Source: Silene conica (lineage: Eukaryota > Streptophyta > Magnoliopsida > Caryophyllales > Caryophyllaceae). Taken from it: a DNA stretch of 64,000 nt. The translations under genes were made by a program, and so were the position numbers. The stretch spans positions 57,135,181-57,199,180 of the forward strand of contig CM055315.2 of assembly GCA_029255685.2 (NCBI GenBank). Direction: 5' to 3'. Below the pieces are notes generated by a model. The model did no database searches. It was not told the origin of the DNA and worked only from the letters and a program-made list of their open reading frames with translations. The number at the start of each line of letters is the position of its first letter. The first letter of the stretch is position 1. Positions 54,256 to 64,000 of this stretch are shown here, piece after piece.

Positions 54256-55280
54256 TTTCAAGGAAGATTGATCGTGAAAGGTTTGGTGGAGTCACTTAAT
54301 AACCACCGGTTGTAAGTATTAGTTTCTTTTAGTTCATCTAGATTTCATGTTAGTTTCATGGTTAGTTCGGTTTTTAGTTTAATTTTTAGCTTGCATGAGA
54401 TATTTGGATATGTTTGTTGCTTGTTAGTGGATGATTCATGAGTATAGTCGGAGGATTATTGGCAAAACCGTCATAGGCAAAGTTGATTTTTATGTTCAAA
54501 TTAAATTATTTCTCGAAATTGTGTACAGGTACTCCCAGCCGGCCCACCGGCCGACGGTACCCTACCGGCTGGGAGGACCTGGACACATTTCTGTTTTTAA
54601 TAGTTTATTTGGGCAGATTTCAGATTTTGCATCCCCAGCCTGTACCAAACCGGCAGCCGGTCAGCCGGCTGAGAAGACGATGACTTAATCAAAAATTGGA
54701 AAAACTCAAGAGGATGTGATTCCCAGCCGGTAGGCCGGCAGCCGGTCCACCGGCTGAGAATCATGTGTTGTGTGAACCAAAGTGAAGAAAAAGAAAGGAG
54801 AAGGATTCCCCCAGCCGGTCGGCCGGCAGCCGGTCCGCCGGCTGGGAGTGTTTTTGTGAGTTGAAAAGAAGAAGAAGAGAAGACGAAGGATGATGAAGGC
54901 TGATTTTGAGCCGATCGGCCGGCAGCCGGTCGGCCGGCAGCCGGTCCGCCGGCAGCCGGTCCGCCGGCTCAGAATCAAATACCTTTAGAAAAATTTCGAA
55001 AAAAAAGCAAAAAATACCAAACCCTCACTCTCAGCCGGTCGACCGGCGGCCGGTCCCAGACCAGCTGGGAGTGTTCTGTCGGGTATTTTTAAAAGATAAC
55101 CACTCCCTTTTTCTTCATTTCTACCTCATTTCTTCTTCATTTCCCTTCATTTCTTCCACTCTCTTCCTTATTTCCTCATCTCCCATTCATCCCTAACCTT
55201 CAAAAACACCCACAAACTTCACCAAACTCTCTCAAATCAAAACCCCCTTTACTCCCTCATCACCTCTCCTTCAATTAACC
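54256..55280 (+). other. Athila-2 inter-ORF region with six GC-rich palindromic modules
   Basis: No gene. CAGCCGG-type modules lie at about 54534-54574, 54634-54672, 54722-54760, 54809-54848, 54907-54972 and 55031-55071. The fifth has a tandemly expanded GGCCGGCAGCCGGTC unit. The intervening 50-80 bases are unrelated A-rich sequence. A pyrimidine-rich leader (55090-55270) precedes the second ORF. Confidence 0.8.
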
Positions 55281-56990
55281 ATGTCGGGAAGAACAGAAAG
55301 GCGATCCAAATCAAGGCACGACCCTTCGGTGGAGCAAGAGGTCGAAAATGTAATGGGGAGTGGCAACATTGGCCCGGATCCTTGCTTTCCCGGTCTCACC
55401 TTTGCCTCAATCCAACAAAAAGGTAATTTCACATATTTTAAGAATCGCCCCCTTCACCCTACTAGGTTTATTGATAGAGCCGGATTGAGAGACTTAGGGA
55501 TTGAGAAAATAACTGCGGCTCTTTTTGAGGGTTTAGGTATGAAAACCTTGTATGAGACAAAACCGGTTCACACATCTCCCCGGTTAACTTGGGAATTTTT
55601 GAGTTCGTTGGTTGTTACTAAGAACCGAAATTTGGGGAAAGTTGCATTTTTAGAGTTCCGATTGATGAATAGGGAACATCGTCTCACTTTAGAGGAATTT
55701 GCCTTAATTTTTGGGCTAGACGGAAAACTAGCCATTAAGCCTCCGGAGGGCTTTGATACCGAGCTTATTTGGATAGCCATCACCGGTCTTGTAAGTGATA
55801 GAAGCAGAAAGAAACCGGCTAATAGGGTGCATTTGGCACCGATTAGGATATGGCATAGGTTCATGGGGTGGACCGTTTTCTCTAGGGATGAGCCGCACAA
55901 CTTCACTACTACGGAGCTCGAGATACTTGGTTGTTACTTGGTTGGTGGCCCGAAATTAAACATTGCTCACCATATGGCCCTTCACTTGAGTAGGTTGGCA
56001 TCCCAACCTCAGCTTACTACCCCTATTTGTGTTGGGGGGATGGTCACCTTGATTGCCAACAACCGTTGTCAAAGGCACTTCACGGTCGACTTCATTCAGG
56101 GCGAGAATGTGTTATCTAGCCGATACTTGCAGGATGCTTTGGGGTGGGTACGGTATAACCCCAGTGATCGCAAAGAGTATTGGCAGATTCGGGTTGACAA
56201 CAAGTTGAAGAATTCAGTCCCTTTGCCAAACACCGAGTTGATGAAAGTTGTGCCGGGGAAAACCTCTTACCTCCTTGATATCGAGGCGGACCCCGAGGAC
56301 CTCCCACCAGACCAGCGTGCCCCTAGAGTTTACACCAGAGATAGAGTCGGTGCCACTCCTACCGACCTCCAGTTTGAGCCTTTTCAGCAGCCCTCCATTT
56401 TCATGTCCCAGTTTCAGAGTGGTCCCTCATACTTCCAGGGATCCACCTCCGCCTCCGGTCCATCTTCTTCTTCATGCCCCCCAAAGCTTATTGATTTCAT
56501 GGCCCGAGTTGACTTGGGCATGAAGAGTGCAGCGGATTTAGCGGACCAGCGCCAAGCCATAGCCGATGAGCGGCATAGGGATTTGACCTATAGGCTTGAT
56601 TACCTTTACCATGATCAAGCTTATGGGACATTTCCGAGTTATGATCGGTCCGTCCGCGAGGGTTATCATCATCCGGATGGTGGTCGCCCGTCATACTACA
56701 TGCCTCCTGATAGGGGTTATGTGCCTCCCGAGGGGCGTTTTTACGGGGAAATTAATGTTGCCCCGGGTTATTTCTCAGACCCGATCTTTCCCCCCAATTT
56801 CCGGGGAAATGCGGACCCTCCGAGGCATTCTTCCTTCCATGGCGGCTTTAGTGATGCGGGAGCTAGTGGGTCGCATGCCTCTCCTTTCCGTGATTTTGTG
56901 AACAACCCGAACGACTTCATGGTCGTTGATGGGGGCAATGGCGAAGAAGATGTAGGCGGTGATGGTGATGAAGATGATGGTGATGAGTGA
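55281..56990 (+). CDS. Athila-2 second ORF (Athila ORF family), intact (569 residues)
   Basis: ATG 55281, in an ACCATGTC context, opens a complete frame. The N-terminus is basic (SGRTERRSKSRHD). The middle (RFIDRAGLRDLGIEKITAAL, ISCVGG-like region, RIWHRFMGWTVFSRDEPHNF, ICVGGMVTLIANN) matches the Athila-specific ORF after pol and is the intact counterpart of 8282-9395 in Athila-1. The C-terminal third is rich in proline, serine and glycine and ends in an acidic tail (GEEDVGGDGDEDDGDE). The biochemical role of this family is unknown; an envelope-like role has been suggested, but no signal peptide or clear membrane span is visible here. Confidence 0.88.
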   Translation: MSGRTERRSKSRHDPSVEQEVENVMGSGNIGPDPCFPGLTFASIQQKGNFTYFKNRPLHPTRFIDRAGLRDLGIEKITAALFEGLGMKTLYETKPVHTSPRLTWEFLSSLVVTKNRNLGKVAFLEFRLMNREHRLTLEEFALIFGLDGKLAIKPPEGFDTELIWIAITGLVSDRSRKKPANRVHLAPIRIWHRFMGWTVFSRDEPHNFTTTELEILGCYLVGGPKLNIAHHMALHLSRLASQPQLTTPICVGGMVTLIANNRCQRHFTVDFIQGENVLSSRYLQDALGWVRYNPSDRKEYWQIRVDNKLKNSVPLPNTELMKVVPGKTSYLLDIEADPEDLPPDQRAPRVYTRDRVGATPTDLQFEPFQQPSIFMSQFQSGPSYFQGSTSASGPSSSSCPPKLIDFMARVDLGMKSAADLADQRQAIADERHRDLTYRLDYLYHDQAYGTFPSYDRSVREGYHHPDGGRPSYYMPPDRGYVPPEGRFYGEINVAPGYFSDPIFPPNFRGNADPPRHSSFHGGFSDAGASGSHASPFRDFVNNPNDFMVVDGGNGEEDVGGDGDEDDGDE

Positions 56991-58071
56991 CCACCTTTGG
57001 AGGTGGTTGGTGATGACTTTGCTCCCATGGAAAAATCCAAAACAAAGCAAGTAACTCCCTTAATCCAAATTTCGATTTAGTTTGCATTTCCTTTATAGCA
57101 TGCATTTAGAGTAGTTAATTTAGTTTACTTAGTTAGTTTTAGTTTCCTTTTCATGTTTTCACATCATTAGTTTAGATGCATATAGTTGCATTCATTTAGA
57201 TGCATTAGATTTATATTTTTGTATCATATTGTCACATGTAGTTTGCATACATGTAGTTTAGAACATTTAGTTTAGCTTTTAGTTTTTCATCTTCTTTTGT
57301 CTCTTTTTGTTTTTATTGCCTTCTTAAAAATCAAAAATCAAAAAAAATTGAAAAACCAAAAACTTTCAAAAATATGTTCTTTATTTTCCGGTTTTCCTCC
57401 TCACATTATGCATATAAATAACTGTGGGGAGGAAGAACCGTTTATTTCAAAAAAATACAAAAACAAGTTTTATTTTCTAAAAAATTTCAAAAAAGCCAAA
57501 AACATGTTGTTTTCGCTCTTTTTCTTCATTTCCCCCTTTGCACTTTGTTACATTGAGGACAATGTAAGTCTTAAGTGTGGGGAGGAAAAATATCCACTTT
57601 GTGTATATTTGTTTGCTTTTGTAAGTATGAAAACTTCAAAAATACCAAAAAATCGAAAATTTTCAAAAATTTCAAAAAAAAATATGTTTTTCCTTTCTTT
57701 TGTTTTTGTTCTTTGTTTGTTTTGTATATATATGATTGTTGGACTAACTAGTTGCAGATATGACGACAACCCGAGGCATTAGGAGAATGAAGATGCTTGG
57801 TATACTCTTTCCTACTTCTTTCTCCCCCTCCCGATTTCTTTTTATGTTGATATCATGAAGGAGAACGGGATTTTTGTGCCTTGGATGTTCCTTCGGGGAA
57901 CTTGTGGTTGTTGTGGTTGATGTGCTGTTAGTTTAGCCTTCTAGTTGTTGCTTGTTTGTTGTGTTTGGTTTTAGTTTGCTTTTGTTTCACATGCTTTTTC
58001 GTTTTCATAGTTTTGTGAATATGTGTTAGTCGGTTTTTCCGTTTAGTTTTTGCTTGTAAATATGCATACAC
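56991..58071 (+). other. Athila-2 3' untranslated region, cut at the CACTA terminus
   Basis: Non-coding, with three A-rich blocks containing repeated CAAAAA and TTTCAAAA words (57325-57500, 57640-57680). ACATTGAGGACAATGTAAG followed by GTGTGGGGAGG (57551-57587) parallels Athila-1 at 21073-21115. The 161-codon ORF at 57297 is low-complexity Phe/Lys-rich and not credible as a gene. No 3' LTR is seen before 58072. Confidence 0.65.
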
Positions 58072-58330
58072 TACTACAGAAACCCTTAAGGACATCGGTT
58101 AATGGACATCAGATTTTGGAAAAATCTGATGTAATTAATTTGCACATCAGTTGATTACAAAAATCTGATGTCCTTATAAAATAAAGGACATCGGTTTCTA
58201 TTTCAAACCGATGTCCATAAGTATTGATTTTAATGCACATCAGACTAAATGACAACCCATGTACATTAATTGATCAAGGACATCAGTTATTTAAGTAAGC
58301 CGATGTTAATTGTTGATGTAAAAAACGCGC
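58072..58330 (+). mobile_element. CACTA (En/Spm) terminus with subterminal repeats
   Basis: CACTACTACAGAAACCC at 58072 is a CACTA terminal repeat. It is followed by about ten copies, in both orientations, of GGACATCGGTT, CACATCAG and AAATCTGATGTCC-like words within 250 bases, the subterminal repeat pattern of CACTA elements. The opposite terminus (ending GTAGTAGTG) was not found downstream in the window. The flank ATA may be one copy of a 3-bp duplication. Confidence 0.75.
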
Positions 58331-58579
58331 AAAACATAAAACCCTAGTCAGTGTACGTCGTCTTTCATTCACCCTTCACCTCTTCCTCATCCTTCCGCCT
58401 CCTCACCCTCACCCTCACCCTCACCCACCCATCTTCATCCATCGTCGCTATCATCACCCAACCTCTCCCACTCGGTGCTGCGCTCCTCACCAAAACCCTA
58501 ACCTTCGCCGCTGCCTTCTCCGCTTTCGGCGACCCTATCCCATGGCTTGTCAAGTCACTCTGCCAAGCGTGCGGGAGTA

Positions 58580-58807
58580 ATGTCGGCGACGGAACTGAAG
58601 GCAAGCTTGGCTCCTGGCTTATGCTTACGTGTTTTCAAAACTCCGTCATTTTCCGATCTATTTTCAGATTTATCCTCTTCCATGCCAGGTCCTAAGCTTA
58701 AAGTAGCTGTACTAGTCAGTGGTGGCGTTGACAGCAGCGTTGCTCTTCGCCTTCTTCATGCGGCTCGTCATTCCTGCACTGCTTTCTACCTCAAAATTTG
58801 GTTCCAG
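58580..58807 (+). pseudogene. Exon 1 of MnmA-like tRNA-uridine 2-sulfurtransferase, fragment
   Basis: The frame encodes MSATELKASLAPGL, then KLKVAVLVSGGVDSSVAL. SGGVDSS (58718-58738) is the PP-loop ATP-binding motif of MnmA, which thiolates the wobble uridine of certain tRNAs; plant homologues act in organelles. AFYLKIWFQ followed by GT at 58808 is a credible exon end. The frame is open upstream to about 58547. No further MnmA exon is seen before an unrelated gene piece at 59086, so this is either a truncated copy or the first exon of a gene disrupted by insertions. Its place just after the CACTA terminus suggests a captured fragment. Confidence 0.7.
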
Positions 58808-59085
58808 GTATTTATTCATTTATATATTATATATCCATCTACCTCTCCTTATAATATTTTCAGGTAATGGTTTCAATGAGCAATGAGTAATTTTGACGGA
58901 TTAAATGGATATGTAAGTGGGAGAAATTGAAGCTCTTATTAATAGTGTAAGTTGCATTATTTTCGAATTTCTATTACATCATCTGTACTGTGTAGCTCTG
59001 TGTGAAGTCGGAATCAATGACGAAAACTCACAATAGCTCATCCAGAACTCGGAATTAATTAAGACAGCGGGTGTCTGGGCAGGGA

Positions 59086-59445
59086 ATGCAACAGAACAGT
59101 TATGGTGGCGGTGGCAGAGGCGGCAGTGGCGGTGATGCATTCGCAAAATCAGATGAGCAGTGGCAGTGGGATAGAGATGCACAGCAAATGTCGCCTACTC
59201 TTTACAGTGATGGCCAAGGGGGATACGTGAGCAAATCGTTTTATTCGAATCCGAATCCGGGCGCAAACCAAGAGTCGGGAAGAGTGAGTTCTCAGGTAGA
59301 GCAAGATATGGAAATTGGATACGAAGAAAATGCTGCAGCGCCACGTACTCTTGAAGATGTGGAGCGGAGATTCCGAGATGATATTATGAAATTGATTAAG
59401 GAACAGGATGAGACTGAGGATGCTGAACATGCTCGTCACAAGGAG
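59086..59445 (+). pseudogene. First exon of an unidentified plant protein, fragment
   Basis: The frame (glycine-rich N-terminus SYGGGGRGGSGGDAF, then SDEQWQWDRDAQQM, and a charged end RTLEDVERRFRDDIMKLIKE) stops at a GTTAGT donor at 59446. It reads like a conserved plant nuclear-encoded protein of unknown function; I cannot name it. The first ATG in frame is 59086. The preceding in-frame codons (GTG TCT GGG CAG GGA) look like an original start changed from ATG to GTG. Later exons are not seen before the Tekay LTR at 59711. Confidence 0.5.
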
Positions 59446-59710
59446 GTTAGTTCTTGTCTGATCACAAACTCGTTGTTAAGACCGTCTTAAGCAAGACTTA
59501 ATGAGACGGTATCAGCTGAATTATGGTTTATTTATGTTGGTATTTTGGGGCTGTTTGTATTTGATTTCAAGCCCAGAAATTTAGCATAATCTCATGTTTG
59601 GTATATCATTCATAATTGTACCCCAAAGCAATGCGAGGCGAAACGGTTAAATTGAACCTATGCTGCTTCAGTTGATAGTTGGAGTACTGCTTCTAGTACA
59701 GAAGCATGAA
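59446..59710. other. Intron-like sequence before Tekay-2
   Basis: No gene. It contains AAGACCGTCTTAAG and TAATGAGACGG inverted words (59478-59512), and a T- and G-rich stretch. It may be the intron following 59445. Confidence 0.4.
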
Positions 59711-62665
59711 TGTAACATCCCGTATTTTCGTAAAATCTAATTTAAGCGTTTTAAATTATTTTAAGTAATAAAATAATAATTTGGCAATTTATTTCGAAAG
59801 ACTTTAATTTAATAAGTAAGATCCGTCTTAAGAACCTTAAGTCCTTAAGACGAATACGAACTTGGCAAACCTTTTAATATCCGACTCAAGTATCCGTGTA
59901 AATATCCGTTCCACTTTAATTATTCGGAAAGGACGACTCACTTGTCCTCTTATAAGTAATATGTCGACATAATTCATCTCCTTCAACTTTCATTTTACAG
60001 TAAACCAAATCTCACAAAAACCTCCTTAAAACCTCTCCTTCTTTTGTGAAGTTCTTCATCATCCGTTCATCAAATCGCAAAAGTAAGTACGTTTTCGGAA
60101 TCCTCGTTCGATTTCCAAGCCATCTATCATTTTCATTTTGCAAATCCTTAAACTCGGAAATGGGGTTGTTTTCCCTAAATCTCGTTTTAAGTCCTTAAAC
60201 TCGTTTGTTTATGTTGTGGGCGAAGGCTTAGACGATCCAGAGGGTGTTAGCAACTTAGTTGAGGAGGATCTTTAGCCGGAATCGCTTGAGAGGTGACGAT
60301 AATGAGAAACTCGGCTTTTATGTGTATATTAGCATGTTTGTTGTGATTCTTGTGTTGATTTCTTTTTTTGTTGTTATACATTGATCAAAGGACTTAGTAA
60401 TATGTTTAGGATGCTTGCTATGTGAAGATTTCATGCTTTAAAGTGTTGTTATATGTTCGTAAGCATATTTTCAGTTTTTCTCATTTTGCGACGGATGCTT
60501 ATCAAATTCACTTGAGGATTGTTATGGGACTTATGTGCTGGTAGATTAGTTACACATGGTGTTTGATAATGTTAGGAAATCATCAATTGTAGTCTTACTT
60601 GAGTTGTCGTGTCGAATTATGAAGTTTTCAATAGGTTGTGATTTTGCGAAATTGCGTATCAGGCTCTCTGAGCCGGTCGACCGACCGGCCGCCGGTCGAC
60701 CGGCTGGGAGTGTGTCTTTGTGTTTTGCGATTTTAGAAAAAAAGTTGGCCTTAGGACTGCCAGCCGGCCGACCGGCTGCCTGCCGACCGGCTGGTAGTCT
60801 CATGTGTAGTGTTGGTGTTGTTTTGCGAAGAACCTAGGAAAGAATGGGAGCCCAGCCGGCAGACCGGCCGCCTGCCAGCCGGCTGGGAGTACGCATGGGT
60901 TGGTATACGAGATTGTGAAGGTTAGGAAATGGATTCCCAGCCGGCCGACCGGCTGCCTGCCGACCGGCTGGGAGTCCCTTGTGTTGTCTTTGTTTTTAAA
61001 AGAAAGGAAAGAAGGCTGGGTTGCCAGCCGGTGGACCGGCTGCCGGCCGACCGGCTGGGAACCCCTGTAGCATATTTTGATTTCGTAAATCATTTGTAAC
61101 TTTCAAACGGTAAATCGGTTTTGATTGAAACTCGTTTTGTATACCCGTGATATGTATTTGAGGTCCCCGGAGGATGGGCAACATTATATTGGGTTCGGGA
61201 ATAGGGTAAGGATAGAGACCCCCCGGTCGGGCAACCGAAAGGGAAACCGGCTCTCCCTCATCTTAGTTCTCGAGGTCAATTAAGTGTTGATTAGAAGTTA
61301 AAGGTAGAACTATAGAGTAGTTCATAGACTTGAATGATATTGTTTTGATGCGTATTAAGTTATGCCTTAAGCTGGCCTCTGAACTTAATACGTGAGCTGT
61401 TTGTCGTGTATGGGAACATGCGTTGAGTTTTCGCCTCTGAGTTCCATACATGTCTGTTTGTCGTGTCTGGGACATGCGTTGAGTTTTCGCCTCTGAGTCC
61501 AGACATGTATGTGTGATCGCGTCAGGACATGCCTTAAGCTGGCCTATGAGTCTGACGAGTAGAGCAACTGCACGACGGGGCAGGCAGGTTGTCATACCTT
61601 ACCCGGAGTGCAGGTGTTTGGTGCTAGAACATGCGTTGAGTTTTCGCCTCTGAGTCTAGTATCTTGTGACGTGGTAGGGGTCCATGCGTTGAGTTTTCGC
61701 CTCTGAGTTCCTTACTTGTGATAGTGAATTGAATGTTAGTCCATGCGTTGAGTTTTCGCCTCTGAGTCTAATGTTCAGTGATAGCCGGTCCATGCGTTGA
61801 GTTTTCGCCTCTGAGTCCTTGCTTGATATTGTGAACTTGGTATTTAGGTTATGCGTTAAGATGTCGCCTCTGAACCTTTATACTTGCTGAATTATTTAGT
61901 ACCTAGGTTATGCGTTAAGATGTCGCCTCTGAACCTTTGTACTTGCTGTTTTATATCTGCTTGCCTTGTTGATGGTACAGTGTCAGATATGCATAGTATG
62001 TTATTGTTGTTATATGAGTTGTGGTTAAATCATCCAAGGCATTGGATGACTCTTAGTTCGGTTTCATAAATAATCGGATTGAAAGACCCCCCGACTGGGT
62101 AACCAGTAGGGCAACCGGCTCTCCCTCCTATTTGTTTATGAAGTTAGTTGAGAGCCGTGCATGGTAATCGCATGATAGCAGGAGATCAGATGAAGAGTTG
62201 TTTATGCTTCACATGTTGTTATATGTTGGAGTATTCTGTATTGCTTTATGTGATACGTGTTGTCACAAAAGGTGGCTAGGAGAACTCTAGTCACTCCCCA
62301 CTGATTGTGGCGTACATGTTTTCATGTATGTAGGTACATGCAGGGTTGGAGATCGGGGTTCACAGGAGAGCTAGCGAGTGATGATCCCTTCATCAGTTGA
62401 CTTACCCGTTTACGCTTAGCTAGACTCTTAGACTTTTGTTGCTTACGTTTTGGTGCCTGTAGGGATGTTCCATCCCGGGCTGTGTATATATTTCATTTCA
62501 GTACTTAGAACTGTTACTTATCTATTGTTGTTTATTTCAGTTCTGTTTCCAGTTTTCAGTTTAAAGCTTCTCGCATGTTAGTTTAGTTTGCTAAAAAGTT
62601 TTAATTCCGCTGCATTTTTGGTACTTTTATGTGTTTATATTTCCGCTTTCGCGAGGGGTTTTACA
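59711..62665 (+). repeat. Tekay-2 5' LTR (2955 bp)
   Basis: It starts TGTAACATCCCGTATTTTCG and ends GAGGGGTTTTACA, homologous along its length to the Tekay-1 LTRs but clearly diverged (for example an additional segment around 60070-60215). It carries five palindromic GC modules (60671-61058), the paired GGGTAACC-type motifs (61215 and 62083) and the hairpin array (61351-61942). No 3' partner is in the window. Confidence 0.88.
61351..61942 (+). repeat. Array of ten covarying hairpins, Tekay-2 LTR
   Basis: Same order of units as Tekay-1. In unit 7 the arms are GAATGTTAG/CTAATGTTC against GAATGCTAG/CTAGTGTTC in Tekay-1, a C-G to T-A pair change. In unit 10 the arms are GTAC/GTAC against GTAA/TTAC. 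Unit 4 has GCC/GGC in the core where Tekay-1 has GCC/GAC. Confidence 0.85.
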
Positions 62666-62667
62666 GT

Positions 62668-62679
62668 TGGTATCAGAGC
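62668..62679 (+). other. Tekay-2 primer-binding site
   Basis: TGGTATCAGAGC lies two bases after the LTR end. Confidence 0.85.
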
Positions 62680-64000
62680 ATTATTGCTCCCGACGCACTC
62701 ATGTAACCCCCAACCTTAACTTGACCATTTAATCGAATAATGAATGAGAGATGGGGTAGATTTAAGGACTTAAATTGTAGTCTGTTTTGTGACTGCTTTT
62801 ATTAGGTTCTAACGTGTTTGTTGATTGTCTTTGATTTTACTTTATTGTCTTCCAATCGACGAACCGTGGACTGATCCATCTGACGATGAAGACCTGAGTT
62901 CCTACCGAAGATAGAAGATTCGTGCTACTGTTGGAGAATGCTTCTAAGCCTTGAAGATACTTCTCTTTCTTTGTGCATCACCTTTTTCGATAACTCTGGA
63001 TGCACATCCTTCTTTTAGAATATTTGTCTATCTTGCTTGAACAGATCTTCATATCTTTTCAGCTTAATCTTGTTGCTTGCTTTCTTAAGGTGCCCTCTAG
63101 GTAACCTTCTCTTTTATTGGATTTGGAGGAACTAGTCTTAGGATAACCGTAAGCTGTGTTATGAGAAATATTGTTATTTGAGGAATAACTTAAGAGGTAT
63201 CGAGAGACATGTTTTGGTGATCCAAGGATCTAGTTGTCTATCCAATTGGGAGAGTAAAAGTGAGTGATAGGATACTTACTTGAAGGTTGAGTTGTATACT
63301 TAATATTCGGTGGAACCTAACCTTGGGAACCATGCTTAGATCGTGAAAATATGTGGATTGAAGAGTACTGTTTAAGGAGTTAGATAAGATACTTAAGGTT
63401 ATAGAGCAACCTGAAAGAATAGGCTTAAGATGCTAATGATGATGAGTGTATGATGAAGTGAGTTAGTATCACTTGACTTAGGTGAGTGATTGAGCTGAGA
63501 AAGGCTCCTTGTTGAGGAATACGAATCATTTGCTATAATAGTGGAATACTCGAAGAGGTTGAATCACTATGTGACCCTAGGTGGCTTAATAAATCTTAGC
63601 GTTTATTTATTGAAAAACTTAAGAGAAATTTGAAGTTGCACCACCAGTATGTGGATGGAATGAAGTAATTCATTGAGAGATGTAAGTTCGGAAAAACTTG
63701 ATGGTTTAAAAATTGTTATCTGGTGGACAGTAGAGTAAACAAATAAAGTGGATATAGCATATAGGGAAGATGACCTGAAAGTGTTATTGAATTGTCATTA
63801 GTGGAACTAGCAGAGATGTGACATCTCAAACTTTTGGGAATAGGTAGTTATAATGATGATACCGTTTAGAGTTGAAGGATAAGGGTATATGGATCATTGG
63901 AGGAATTGTTCGTGAGAACCGATAATTGAATGACTTGATGTGGAAAGTAAGAAGTGAGAATCCCGTGAGAATAGTGAGAGACCCGCACCTTGGGAGATGT
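62680..64000 (+). other. Tekay-2 internal start, then non-coding sequence
   Basis: Bases up to about 62800 match the Tekay-1 leader (ATTATTGCTCCCGACGCACT, GAATGAGAGATGGG). After that the similarity stops and no gag appears: no ORF of note is seen to the window end. The sequence is purine-rich with many GAAGA, TGAG and TTGAGG words and nothing I recognise. It may be a non-autonomous derivative, or another insertion. Confidence 0.5.

Larger units (their letters stand above)
46324..58071 (+). mobile_element. Athila-2: Ty3/gypsy Athila element with intact ORFs, 3' LTR not in view
   Basis: It has a 1.7-kb presumptive 5' LTR, the aspartate-tRNA primer site TGGCGCCGTTGCCGGGG, an uninterrupted 2015-residue gag-pol, an inter-ORF region and an intact 569-residue Athila second ORF. 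The 3' untranslated part carries CATTGAGGACAATGTAAG and GTGTGGGGAGG, as in Athila-1. No second copy of the LTR is seen before the CACTA terminus at 58072, so the element is interrupted or truncated there. Intact ORFs imply recent activity. Confidence 0.88.

Noticed and set aside
57297..57782. 161-codon ORF with Phe/Lys-rich translation
   Set aside because: It is low complexity from A-rich repeats in the Athila 3' UTR, with no domain or conserved counterpart.
58330..59710. Helitron as the agent of gene-fragment capture
   Set aside because: No TC start, CTRR end with hairpin, or rolling-circle gene is seen; the adjacent CACTA terminus is a better candidate.

Overview
This window looks like intergenic, transposon-packed nuclear DNA of a flowering plant. 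The evidence is the mix of plant-specific LTR-retrotransposon lineages (Athila, Tat, Tekay chromovirus, SIRE/Maximus copia and Ale-like copia), hAT, Tourist and Stowaway MITEs, a CACTA terminus, and two intron-bearing fragments of ordinary plant genes. A eudicot, perhaps in Caryophyllales, is my guess from repeat flavour only. I see no bacterial operon, tRNA or rRNA gene or CRISPR array. Functions come from reading the translations and motifs; no database search was run.

Locus A (about 300-28938) is a set of insertions within insertions. The outer frame is a tandem TRIM-like array of 167-bp LTRs (LTR-int-LTR-int-LTR). Its first LTR is split by a decayed Athila element (312-23279, target duplication GGATA). 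That Athila is in turn split by a much younger SIRE-type copia element (9396-20716). A short Ale-like copia (24209-28230, target duplication CACCC) sits at the second TRIM LTR, and a 540-bp hAT MITE (26590-27129, target duplication CCACCAAT) breaks its pol gene.

The stretch 28939-33393 is the least repetitive part. It holds a Tourist-like MITE, a weaker Stowaway-like MITE, a 46-bp tandem duplication and a few possible minus-strand exons that I do not recognise.

Locus B (33394-45027) starts with two hAT MITEs lying side by side, so the 8-bp target TTTACAAC appears three times. The second of these (33911-45019) was later entered by a third hAT MITE (33994-34493) and by a full Tekay-type chromovirus (34525-44761, target duplication GCAAC).

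Locus C (about 45028-64000) begins with a Tat-type LTR, primer-binding site and gag fragment. It is cut at 46324 by a second Athila element with an intact 2015-residue gag-pol and an intact Athila second ORF. No 3' LTR of this element is seen. A CACTA terminus starts at 58072, followed by exon 1 of a nuclear MnmA-like tRNA thiouridylase gene, an exon of an unidentified plant protein, and a second Tekay LTR (59711-62665) whose following internal sequence is non-coding. The missing ends of the second Athila, the CACTA and the second Tekay probably lie past base 64000.

The most striking signal is in the Tekay LTRs. Each of the three copies carries an array of about ten hairpins (36027-36615, 43458-44046, 61351-61942). 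They share a conserved core (ATGCGTTGAGTTTTCGC then CTCTGA), while the flanking stem arms differ from unit to unit but mostly stay self-complementary. Compensatory changes are visible between equivalent units of different copies. The same LTRs carry GC-rich palindromic CAGCCGG modules that also occur in the LTR and inter-ORF region of the unrelated second Athila element.
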